The notes under the pieces are model-generated. The model was not told where the DNA came from. It searched no databases and saw only the letters and a list, made by a program, of their open reading frames with translations. A DNA stretch of 60,000 bases, taken from assembly GCF_963678635.1 (NCBI RefSeq), contig NC_087069.1, forward strand, positions 20,808,660 through 20,868,659, written 5' to 3'. This document shows, piece after piece, positions 10,201 through 18,800 of the stretch. The stretch's first letter is position 1. Each line of letters opens with the position of its first letter. Origin of the DNA: Symsagittifera roscoffensis (Eukaryota > Xenacoelomorpha > Acoela > Convolutidae). Made by a program: the position numbers and the translations under genes.

Positions 10201-12615
10201 GAAAGACTAGCTTTTTTTCCCAAAGAAGTAGGGTTTAATTGACTTGGTGCATGTGGAACTTTGCCTTTGGCTCCACCTTTTTAATCATTATAATTTTCAT
10301 ACTTAAGCATTAATTTACTAATTTGTAAGCGCGTAGCGGGTTCTCAAACGAATCTTGATAGTAGTATAATTACAACTAAAACTGACGAAAGCGGTAATCT
10401 TTTCATTCTCTATATTTAATTTCCCTGGCAATTTGTTGGAGTGCAGCCTGCATTTAGACAACCGCGTATTCATACTCGTCAGTATTTAGACAAATACTTT
10501 ATGAACCAATCAGAATCGAGAAAATACATAAATAATCCAAATTAAATAATAATTATTGATTAATTTTTTCTTTGTCTCGATTCTGATTGGTTGAAACAGT
10601 ATTTGTCTAAATACTGACGAGTCTGAATACGCGGTTGTCTAAATACTGCTATGTAACCCAATTTTTTGAACACCCTAGACAGCACAAGTCGGAAACTCTC
10701 GCACCGAAAACCTTTCTTGTAAACTGGAAAACTTGTGTGATCTTGCAGCATCTGTTGCGTGATCTTGCAGCAACAAAAACGCGAGGACGGATGTCTCTGG
10801 TTAGGTTTCCAACTTGCTTGATTATGCCTTCAATTTCAGCCGACACAGCCCTTATTTGCTGCAGATGGAAAAGATGTTTTGTTGTTGAATGGCTTTATCT
10901 TTTAGGATACTTTCCGGAAAAAAAATGAGTTTTTAGGTACACGCTTCCTGTTAAGCTTGCGGTCAGTTAGAATGAGTGTCTTGAAATCCACGCCTGGACA
11001 AAAAACTCAACCCATGCAGCTAGGTTGTACAATTCCACAAAATAAAATTATTTATAACCTAAAAAAAACTTTTTCAACCAGCCAGGGGTGGATGTAGGAT
11101 TTTCTCGAGGGGGGGGGGGGGGGGGGGGGTGTTGTTTTCAAAAAAACTTCGATAATGTTGTCGACCTTTTTATTAGGTTGACCAAATTGATTTTCCGAGC
11201 ATTCCCAAATCACCAGAAAGGCTCAATTTTGACGAAACGTTCAGCGCCGCAGGCATTTTTTGAAAAAAAAAACAGGCTAAATAGATGTCTTAGGCACTTT
11301 TTAGAAACTTTTGACCAAAAAATCGTTTTTTTTTCCGGCGTGCGCTCTCCTCTCAAATTTAGTGACAAGGTCATCTTTAGAAAAATTTTAGTATCAGTCA
11401 GCCAAAACTGAATATCTCAAAACAGTACAAAGGGGGGACCCTTTGAGTCGGTAGGGGGTCGAATCCCTGAGGGAAATGAGCTTCCGCCACTCCACTCGTT
11501 CCCCAAATCAGCTGGTGCAACCAGCCGATTGTAGGTTTTCTAAAAATTCTGTAAAAATGTATATCACGGTTGGTTACAGAGATAAGGTCAAAACTCCCCG
11601 TTAAGAGTTCGATCTAGAACAGATTTTTCTTTTCCACAACCAAGTTTGGATAAGTCAGATTATATAGATAAAATAGATAACTTGATAAGTTAGATCCGCA
11701 ACAGACTTTTCCCTTCCATAGACAATTTTTCTTGTTTTATCTATGACCTTCTGAGTTAGAAATTGCAACCGGTTTCCTACGTTAGTTAGTAGCAAAAAAT
11801 CAAGTGGACATCATGAAAAAAGCAATATTTTGGCTATTTTGATCAAATTTTGCATGAAGTTTTGAATTTTCAGGCGGCCTTGAGACTCCTTAAAAGAAAA
11901 CAAAGGCTGCTTTAACTCACTCTGATTATGGATTCGAATTACTATAACTTTCTATACAATTTTAGACGGTTGTTGTTCTTACCAAGTGAGCATTTACGTG
12001 AAGAATGGCCAGAAACATGGTCTGTCTCCGCGCGACTACTGGACCAGAATCCAGAATCTGGGACTCATGGAACGAAAACTTGTGTATGTCAAGGTCAGCC
12101 AAGTCGCGTCAGATCTCATTAACCACCCCCCCCCCCCCCTCTCCCGCTCTACTCTCCCCCTATTGGAAAACGTGGGACAGTTAATTCGTTGTAAAATCTG
12201 TATTGGTTTACCATTGATTTTGTGCTTTTTAGGACTTTTTTTAATACCATGAGTGAGGAGAATTTTCCCCGTCAATTATTTCGTTACGTCTTTTTTTGTG
12301 GTTATTTAACTCTAGCATTTTTAGGCTATGTGGAATTCGGCTTTGTGTAAAAATATCATCCTTCAAGTCGGCTTCGGCACAGGTCGTCTCAAGGTCATCG
12401 GAGGCAAAGGACTGCGACATAAATTCCTAATGCCCCACTTGGGCGATGACGATGAAAACGCGTACATATTTCCTGGAATGGGAATTCGAACTAGGTTGAC
12501 CTTTGGCTGGTTCATGGTCACTGTTATTTGTGGGGAGAAACCGGAGTTGTGTTCTGAAATGCAAGGGGGAGCTGAAGGCTCCACTCAAATGTTTCTCGAA
12601 GAAGGAATGGAGTAA
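7227..12615 (+). CDS. Five-exon gene for an unrecognised secreted protein
   Basis: Proposed exons: 7,227-7,272; 7,653-7,773; 9,708-9,859; 11,966-12,093; 12,325-12,615. Donors and acceptors are GT-AG (for example TTATTTCAG and TTTTTTCAG acceptors, AG|GTGAA and AAG|GTCAGC donors), and the phases 1, 2, 1, 0 join without a stop into about 245 residues ending at TAA 12,613-12,615. Residues 1-16 (MTMKFIGLVILLTIKG) look like a signal peptide. A Gly-rich stretch follows (GGAGDGGGG). Exon 4 begins with GCCSYQVSIYVKNGQ, and exon 5 has a Gly-rich core (GFGTGRLKVIGG) and several Cys. No known domain is recognised. Introns 2 and 3 hold mobile elements. The weakest junction is the exon 3 donor (A|GTTAGT): if it is unused, translation ends two codons later at TAG. 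Exon 5 is duplicated, diverged, at 36,242-36,529 on the other strand. Confidence 0.6.
8206..9619. mobile_element. 1.4-kb element with about 50-bp terminal inverted repeats in intron 2
   Basis: The ends are imperfect inverted repeats starting CCCGGGTTGAGTT and sharing ACAGGAAA, ATTATCGCT and ATTCAGAG over about 50 bp (8,206-8,255 against 9,570-9,619). No transposase is visible, so it is non-autonomous. I cannot define a target-site duplication; the flanks share only a weak AATATA-like word. Internal parts (about 8,720-8,820 and 8,860-9,075) recur in both arms of the large palindrome (19,190-19,385, 19,850-19,975 and 25,915-26,150). A 10-bp hairpin CTGAAATTAC-TT-GTAATTTCAG lies at 8,799-8,820. 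The superfamily is unknown. Confidence 0.65.
9150..9362 (+). repeat. Direct repeat, about 60-bp unit x2, inside the 1.4-kb element
   Basis: Two direct copies (about 9,152-9,215 and 9,299-9,362) share AGTTAACCAG, CAGAGGCCTAGCCCAATTA and GACGTGGGGACA. They are separated by about 85 bp that includes a T-rich stretch. Confidence 0.75.
10452..10644. mobile_element. Foldback (MITE-like) element, 193 bp, in intron 3
   Basis: Two arms of about 72 bp are inverted copies: both contain ATTTAGACAACCGCG at the outside, then ACTCGTCAGTATTTAGAC, and CCAATCAGAATCGAGA at the inside, around a 50-60-bp AT-rich loop. There is no coding capacity. The element would fold into one long hairpin. No target-site duplication could be confirmed. 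Confidence 0.75.
11109..11129 (+). repeat. Mononucleotide run, G21
   Basis: An uninterrupted run of 21 guanines inside intron 3, on the sense strand of the transcript. It could form a G-quadruplex in DNA or RNA. Confidence 0.85.
11270..11490 (+). repeat. Dispersed repeat P, copy 1
   Basis: It shares its middle and 3' part with 12,700-12,890: words such as TTTAGAAAAATTTTAG, the AAACTG...AGTACAAAGGGG region, and GGGGTCGAATCC. The last word resembles a Pol III B box, but no A box or tRNA fold is visible. A third copy, inverted, is at 35,935-36,130. Confidence 0.6.
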
Positions 12616-12699
12616 AAAATATGCTTCTCAAATAATCCTCTGAAAGCATAATTTAGTTACAGTTTTTTGATCTACCCTTTTTCAAAATCAAATAGAACT

Positions 12700-12895
12700 C
12701 ATATGTTTACTCACTAAAATGCGAAAAACCGCATTTTTTCGGCGCGCGCTTCCACTCAAAATTGGTATATTTTGGCGCCAAAAGCGCCTTTAGAAAAATT
12801 TTAGGTTCAGTCAATCAAAACTGGAAATCCCTAAATAGTACAAAGGGGAACCTTTTGGGTCGGCAGGGGGTCGAATCCTTGACGGGGGAGCATAC
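12700..12895 (+). repeat. Dispersed repeat P, copy 2
   Basis: Second copy of the repeat described at 11,270, lying just 3' of the five-exon gene. It contains a nested inverted word around TTGGCGCCAAAAGCGCC. It belongs to the outer arm of the large palindrome, so its inverted partner is at 35,935-36,130. Confidence 0.6.
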
Positions 12896-13229
12896 GGGAA
12901 TAACAGTTTTCTGGTGGCATTTAATTAAATCATACACAACATCAATCAAAAATAAACGCAACCCGACAATAGAGCATTTGTTTCTACAAGATCACTTGCA
13001 GCTTCATTGTGACAGTACTGGTGCCACATACAATCAAATGGCAGCGAAAGTAAGGAGCTCACTCCGCGGGTGAAAAACAGTAACTCAAACTAGCTATTGC
13101 TTTAATGACTTAGATTGTACAAAAATCACATTTCCATTGATTTCATAGCTTGAAAAAAATTGAGTTTTTTTTAAATTATAAAAGTAATTGAGTTTGTGAC
13201 CCTTGAAAGTACCCTTTTTCTGGGCACAC

Positions 13230-13643
13230 TGAGTTTTTTTTTTCAATTTGATCCTCTGTTTATAGTCATTTTTTCTATCCCCCGCATGATCTCTTCCCCA
13301 TCTTGAAAGATATGGTCGATCATGCGAGTTCTCCCCTTTCCCGAAACTGATCTCCGCTTTCGTCCGCTCTGTCGTGATTCCGTTTCAGTCTGATCGTTTG
13401 AGACTTGACTTGAATATGAAGCCAGTCTCCGTTTCCTGAACATTGTCCCTGCGAGGGTTCTGCTTCTTCGCACCCACGGCTTTCCTGTGCAATCGATTCC
13501 ACCATTGGTGCGGTTTTCTTCTCGTGCGCTTCCTGCTGACCAGGCTTAAACGTTTTTTTTTTCAAACCCTGCCTGGCTCCTCGAATTATTTTTTTTTTGA
13601 GGAAAATGGCCGCTCTCTTTTGTGACTCGTAGCCAGATTCCAA
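13230..13643 (-). pseudogene. Unidentified basic ORF fragment in block B, left copy
   Basis: Minus-strand frames at 13,320-13,643 and 13,243-13,473 are rich in Lys, Arg, Gln and Ser (for example GRKRRSVSGKGRTR and QQEAHEKKTAPMVE). The same sequence recurs at 31,690-32,128 on the plus strand. I do not recognise a family. It could be the disordered N-terminal part of a retroelement protein. Frames are short and differ between copies. Confidence 0.35.
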
Positions 13644-13929
13644 TTCTGAGTCGTCGTCCCAACTTTTCCGCCTTTGGGCATTCTTGCAATCCTCGTAGCC
13701 GGTCTGCTAATGTATTTTTTCGTAATTCTGTCTAGTACTGAGCCATCGCCTAGCGTAAATGTATTTTCAACCGCCTTATGTTTATTTTTCGTTGATTCTA
13801 TCGTTGATTCCTTGGAAAATAATCTCTAAGCAGCGAATCATTAGTTTTTTATCCATTGCGTGCGACACTAACTCCTGTGCCCTCTGATCCTGGTAGTCCA
13901 CCCACTTTTTAGATCACACATTCGTGGCT

Positions 13930-14114
13930 TTGCTGCGTTATAAGATGGTGCAAGTTGTCATGATCAAAGCATATGTAATTCCTACCTAGCATATGTAATT
14001 CCTACAATCACTTATGGAATTTTATTATGCGGCAATACTTTCCAATCTAACCTTACCGAGATAAGGAAATTACAAAAAAGAAAGTTGAGAGCAATTGATC
14101 TACGTTTTGATTAG
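13930..14114 (+). pseudogene. LINE (non-LTR) reverse transcriptase fragment, left copy
   Basis: The frame reads MIKAYVIPTITYGILLCG, followed by a stretch ending IRKLQKRKLRAIDLRFD and a stop. This is the thumb-side signature of non-LTR retrotransposon RT (YG...WG followed by LQKRALR), with Cys replacing the usual Trp. A 20-bp tandem duplication (13,969-14,005, unit beginning GCATATGTAATTCCTAC) interrupts the frame, and the right-hand copy carries it too. Only about 55 codons survive. The clade is not resolved. Confidence 0.75.
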
Positions 14115-14309
14115 TGAAAAAGAAGTTGAAATTTAAAAATTCAAAAAATATTTATAAAGTATTTTCATATGTCTGGATATAAAGCCTTTGTTTCGCTAAA
14201 TTCAGCGGCTGGAAACCGCAGCCTGTTTTTTAGGACTGACCTAGTGTTGTTTGATTTTTATCTAAATTTAAAAAAAAACAATTCTGACTTCAGAAAAAAA
14301 TTCAGAAAA

Positions 14310-15540
14310 ATTCCATGTAGCCTAAAAAAAGATCATTCAACTAAATTCTTCAATCTGGTTGTTTTTGTCTCTTTGAAATGACTTTTTAGTCTAAGGAAGT
14401 CAATTTTTTCCATCAAAGTTTGCGGCAAACCCATAATCGTTAACATTTTTTCTAACTTTTGCTTTGAAGTCAAAAAAGCTTTGAATTCAAATCGTTGTCT
14501 CTCAGATTTAGCGACTGACGTTCTGCTACTGAAAAAAGTAAGTGACTTCACTATTTTTTAAAAAGTTTATTACTGGAAAAAAAGCAATGTGAATAGATAA
14601 AATAATCATAGAAATGCTAAGTAATTTTATGTAAACATTCTATTCATTTCTTTCGAATAGTTAAAGATATCTATTCGAAACCCCCAGAATTAGCTTGCAA
14701 CTCAAAAATGCTAATGATTCAGGGTAAGATTAGAAAATCTTATCTTTTTGCATATTCAAAGTTTCTGATACCAATAAAGACATTTTTGATGAACATATTT
14801 TAAAATTTTTGCGCATACTCGTACAAGCAGATAACAAAAGCTCCAGTATTTTCTCATCTGAGGTAACTTTTCAATTGTTTCAAAATTACTGCACTGCCAT
14901 TATGTTATGTTTTATAGATAAGAATTTGGTCAAATTTAATTTTTTCCCAATGGGAAAAAAACATGTTTTGCCCAAAGTCTTCCATTAGAGAAAATTTAAT
15001 GTCCTACAAAAATAATGGTTGCGTTACTTCAAAATATTTTCGCGTGAGTTTTGTTCGATTGTCGGTTTAATAGGTCATGCGTTGTTTTGAAACACACAAT
15101 TTGAAAACAAGGATCTTTTTACAATTTCATCTGTAGTCTTACTTTTCACAATTTTATCTGTAGGATACAGCACTTGGTTCGAAAAGGGTCTTTGAAGAGC
15201 TTTCAGTTTTTTTAAATTTCATTACTGTGTAAGTTTCTTTCAAAGTAGTTTTTCTTCAAAAACTACTTTTCAGTGGTAATTTTAGAAATAGTGAAAACTT
15301 TCTACAGTTACGCACCAGTATAATCACATTAATTGCACTCTTTTTTGCAATTATTCATTGAAACAAAAATCTTTTAAACAGGGACATACTTTTTGACAAG
15401 TACTCTGGGTTTGCTTCTGTTGCTTCTGATCAATTCAATAATCCATATAACAGTAATATGATCTCATTTTGATTTTATATTTAGAAAATTAAAAGCACCT
15501 GATATCTGATGTTTAAACTTCAAAACAAACGTTAAAATCA
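14310..15540 (+). repeat. Repeat block C, left copy
   Basis: Unclassified AT-rich block whose inverted copies are at 32,150-33,390 (full) and 30,262-31,135 (partial); a further partial copy lies near 23,600-24,010. It has no convincing coding region. It contains a 12-bp perfect hairpin at 15,242-15,269 and a local duplication of CAATTT(C/T)ATCTGTAG words near 15,121-15,170. Confidence 0.65.
15242..15269. repeat. Perfect 12-bp hairpin
   Basis: AAAGTAGTTTTT, loop CTTC, then AAAAACTACTTT. The other copies of block C keep the arms but with mismatches (near 23,862 and 30,508). Confidence 0.8.
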
Positions 15541-15647
15541 ACGAGAAGCAATTTTTTGGAAAATGCATGCCACCCCGGTTGACAAAAATGATAATCATAA
15601 GACTTTTTATTGGAAAAGAAAAAAATCCCAATAAAATGACATGTCTA

Positions 15648-15831
15648 CTATTGTTTCCCTTGTTGAGTTTGTATAACTACCATAATTTTTACTGGCGCTT
15701 TTTCCATAAATGGTATTTTATCATAAGCTTTTTTCAATCGACGAAATATTATTATGTAATTAGTTTTTTCTATGGTTTGCTCTGAACCACAACTAACAAT
15801 CAAATTCTCCTCTGTGACAACCTCTGCAGAT
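15648..15831 (-). pseudogene. Recurrent small ORF in block D, left copy
   Basis: A minus-strand frame ending in VVIQTQQGKQ and a stop, preceded by a charged segment (RRLKKAYDKIPFMEKAPV). Two further copies (23,261-23,442 and 29,939-30,120, plus strand) keep the same frame and stop. All three are preceded by CTGCAG or a similar acceptor-like site, which suggests a 3' terminal exon of a mobile-element gene. No family is recognised. This copy differs from the other two around the RKKANY segment. Confidence 0.45.
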
Positions 15832-15839
15832 TGAGTCAA

Positions 15840-16546
15840 AATGTCCGGTTGAGCTACGTTTTGATTAGTGAAAAATAATTTGAAGTAATTTCATGAGTCT
15901 GGATATAAAACCTTTGTTTCGCAAAACTCAGTGGCTGGAAACCGCAGCCTGTTTTTTAGGACTGACCTAGTGTTCTTTGTTTTTTATCTAAAATTCAAAA
16001 AAAAAACAATTCTGACTTCAAAAAAAAATTCAATGCATTTTTTTTATACTTTTCTGTGTAAAAAACTTTGTCTGGATTCAGTTTGAAGCAAATATTTGAA
16101 ATTTTTGGGCGCAGTTTTTTATGGAAATGGTCGGTTTGATCATAAAATTGGTTTAGCGACTAAAAAGACAGCCGAGTTTTAAAGAACTTGCATTCAGCAA
16201 AAAAAACGTCGAAAATTTTACTTAAAATTATTTAAATTAAAATATAGAAATATGGAACTTGGGAACTCCTAACGCTCTAATAAGTTTTAATGAAGGAACT
16301 GTTTCAAGTTATTTCAGTAAAATTTTGCAACAGATCATCTCAGCCTCCAAATTCAATCAAATTGAGTTGCTTGCTAAATCATATTGATTTTTTTTCTGTT
16401 AATTTCTCAATAATTCATCCTTATTAAGCGCATGAATTGAAATTTTGTTCGTTTTTTCACTCGTTTTTTTTTCACAGCATAAAAACGTTCATGACAAAAC
16501 CGAAGGTTAAGCAAATAACTGAATGCCGATTGAAGCCAAAAAATAA
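15840..16546 (+). repeat. Outer part of repeat block D
   Basis: 15,850-16,030 resembles 14,100-14,300 directly (shared GGCTGGAAACCGCAGCCTG and TTTTTTAGGACTGACC) and is inverted at 23,060-23,190. The rest matches 29,530-29,720 inverted. No coding region is seen. Confidence 0.55.
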
Positions 16547-17050
16547 CAAGACCGCTTGTTCCGATTGCCTGTTAAGGTTTATTGAGCGGTAGTAACATAA
16601 AAAACTAAATGCAATGAAATAAAATGAAAAAAAGAACTTCTAAAATTTGAAAATTTTTAATGAAATTATCACCCCACACGCCATTTAAAGAACAAAAAGA
16701 TTGATTTAGCTCCTTGTAACAAACCAATTATGGCAAATAAATTTCTTTCAACCAATTTGGAACAATTTCAAGACGAATTAAATCTCCGCTTACGCGTTAA
16801 TATCGCGAAACATATCGAGCGTTAAATGTCCCAAATTTGCCAAAATGGCAATCTTTAAAAACCCCATAACTTAACAAAAAATGATCAGAATTAAAATATT
16901 TTTCAAATATAAGCTCAGGACAACAATACCTTTTGAATGATAAAAATTTTGTCAAAAAAAGCCAGTTAAAAAGTCGAAATTTGTCTGAAGAAAAAAAAAC
17001 CCACCCCGAGCACTAATATTCCGACACTTTCGTATCGAAAGTCTGAACAA
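16547..17050 (-). mobile_element. Hairpin-ended 0.5-kb element H, copy 1
   Basis: Inverted relative to copy 2 (17,501-18,029). It shares CCATTTAA, CCTTGTAACAAACCAATTATGGCAAATA and the end palindrome ACTTTCGTATCGAAAGT near 17,021-17,037. Its 3' hairpin is lost: the sequence goes from CAAGACCGCTTGT directly into TCCGATTGCC. It is the most diverged copy. It has no ORF. Confidence 0.65.
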
Positions 17051-18800
17051 AAAAGTTTATTAGATCAACCCAGGTGGACTTCTAAACTGCATTAGAATTA
17101 AGTGTGAAGTAAATACAAAAATTATGTATATATCTATCATTTTGAACTCACATTGATTTTGTTAACTAGTAATTGTTCCAGTAAGTAAATTAAACAATTT
17201 TTTGATTATCGGCTCTATACTTTGATTGTTTCACACGATTGTCCAAATGTTAGAAAACAAAAAGCATTTCATTAAGCGAACATTTTCTAGCAATTGAACA
17301 AACGGATAAATAGTTTTCATATACCTGAGCATACTCACTTTTTCAAAGTATTGTTTATCGACATTTAAAAATTTTTGTCAAATTTTTTCTTTTATTCTTC
17401 GTTTATCTTATTGATTTTTTCAGTGAGTAAAGCTTTCGGCATAAAATTTTGTACCTAACAATTTTCAGGCTGAATGTTGCTTTTCAAGAGTAGATCCGTT
17501 ATTGTTCCGACTTTCGATACGAAAGTAACGAAATATTTGTGCCCGGGGTGGGTTTTTTTTTCTTCAGACAAAGTTCGACTTTTTAACTAGCCATTTTTGA
17601 CCGAATGTTCAAAAATCAATCAAAAAGTATTGTTGTCCTTAGCTCAAATTTGAAAAGATATTTTACCTATGATTATTATTCGTAAAGTAATGGGGGTTTA
17701 AAGATTGCCATTTTGGCTAATTTGTGACAATTATCGCGCGATATATCTTGCACTATTAACGCGTCAGCGGAGATTTAATCCAGGTTAGAAATCGTTCCAA
17801 ATTGGTTGTATCAAGCGTATTTGCCATAATTGGTTTGTTACAAGGAGCTAAATCTATCTTTTTGTACATTAAATGGCGTGTGGGGGGACGATTTTCTTTA
17901 AAAAATTTCAAATTAAAGAAAATTTCGTTTTATTTTATTACATTTAATTTTTTAATGTTATTACTGCTCCATTAAACCTTAAAAGGCAGTCGGACCATTC
18001 AGGGCTTCGCCCTGATACTAGCAGTCTTGTTTAAATTACTTCTCAAGAAGCAAACTTTTACGCCCCAGTTTATTTGGCGATTGAACAATTGAAAGTTTCC
18101 CGTCCTAATTGGCTGTTGAAATTAACTAAGGTGGGGCAAGACACACTTCAGGTTTTTAGTAAAATAAGATGCTTCCTTAACGGCATTTTTTGATGTTAGA
18201 TGTTCATTGGCCTAAATCCGCATTTTGCTAAGACAGTGACTAATTCTGCGTACAAAACTCATTTTTTCCGATCTAACGCCTAGACAACTTATTAAGTCTT
18301 TAGTTTCAATTCCTAAATTTCAAAAAAAAATCATACTTTATCCGAAAACATTCTGAGCTTTTGATAAAAACTGATTGTACCTGTTTTGTCTGCAATTACA
18401 TAAACTCGCTCTCGGAAAATCATCACGATACAGGCTTTCAAGTCTTTTTCCGCAAAAATCAATGCTTTTTTCATCCGAAAATTGATCAGTTTTGCAAACT
18501 GTCGTTCAAGCTGTGCGTTTTTGACATTTATCATAACTTTTTTTTGCAACTTCATTAGACTTTTCGATTTTTTTTTTGCCCTATTTTATAATTTCAGTAT
18601 TCTCAACTTGTGTAGGCACAAAAATTGGCTTAGACATAAAGGTTCACTGCAGAGTCACGCAGGGATTGATCAAGTATGGCCAAAACAAATTAAAATTCTG
18701 AACACTTATATCAACTTGATTTTGAATTTAGATGAACGTTTACATTATTCCACTATTGGCGATTGCAGCAGCTGTGCTAAAAAGTAAAAGCAGGTAGTTT
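17051..18800 (-). repeat. Repeat block R, left copy (interrupted by element H)
   Basis: Parts 17,051-17,500 and 18,030-18,800 are the reverse complement of R units at 21,655-22,965, 26,440-28,014 and 28,015-29,530. Minus-strand frames at 18,331-18,555 recur in the other units (for example FRERVYVIADKTGTISF), and a plus-strand frame at 18,482-18,787 ends in GDCSSCAKK here and at 26,536. Coding status is uncertain because both strands stay partly open. No family is recognised. Confidence 0.55.
17501..18029 (+). mobile_element. Hairpin-ended 0.5-kb element H, copy 2
   Basis: It begins ATTGTTCCGACTTTCGATACG in two pieces (ATTGTTCCGAC, then the palindrome-like ACTTTCGATACGAAAGT). It ends with AGTCGGACC, then the hairpin TCAGGGC-TTC-GCCCTGA, then TACTAGCAGTCTTG. 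The 5' TCCGACT and 3' AGTCGGA are subterminal inverted repeats, with a hairpin only on the 3' side. This asymmetric layout is typical of Helentron-associated (HINE/DINE-1-like) non-autonomous elements. It inserts into a T run without an evident target duplication. There are no ORFs. The class assignment is an inference from structure. Confidence 0.65.

Larger units (their letters stand above)
10645..11965. other. Remainder of intron 3, mostly non-coding
   Basis: 10,645-10,925 is less AT-rich than its surroundings and has a 65-codon frame on the minus strand (10,649-10,846) rich in Arg and Cys, but with no recognised domain or splice context; it may be a remnant. A short direct repeat of GTGATCTTGCAGCA-like words sits near 10,737-10,770. 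The G21 run and a dispersed repeat follow. Nothing else was recognised. Confidence 0.4.

Noticed and set aside
11440-11475. GGGGTCGAATCC resembling a tRNA or SINE B box (also near 12,868)
   Set aside because: No A box at the right distance, no cloverleaf and no CCA-end context, so it is only part of a dispersed repeat.
13969-14005. CRISPR-like or satellite repeat
   Set aside because: Only two copies of a 20-bp unit inside a LINE fragment; a simple tandem duplication.
18003-18022. Canonical Helitron 3' end (hairpin then CTAG)
   Set aside because: The hairpin lies only two bases before CTAG and the match to the filled and empty sites places the end several bases further on, so a Helentron-type end fits better.
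16547-18029. A single 1.5-kb transposon with 500-bp terminal inverted repeats
   Set aside because: The two inverted halves are separate copies of element H: copies 3 and 4 occur alone, and the sequence between them belongs to block R.
18331-18555. Small ORF shared by all R blocks (VYVIADKTGTISF)
   Set aside because: It recurs, but both strands and alternative frames are similarly open and the copies break it differently; kept only as a note under block R.
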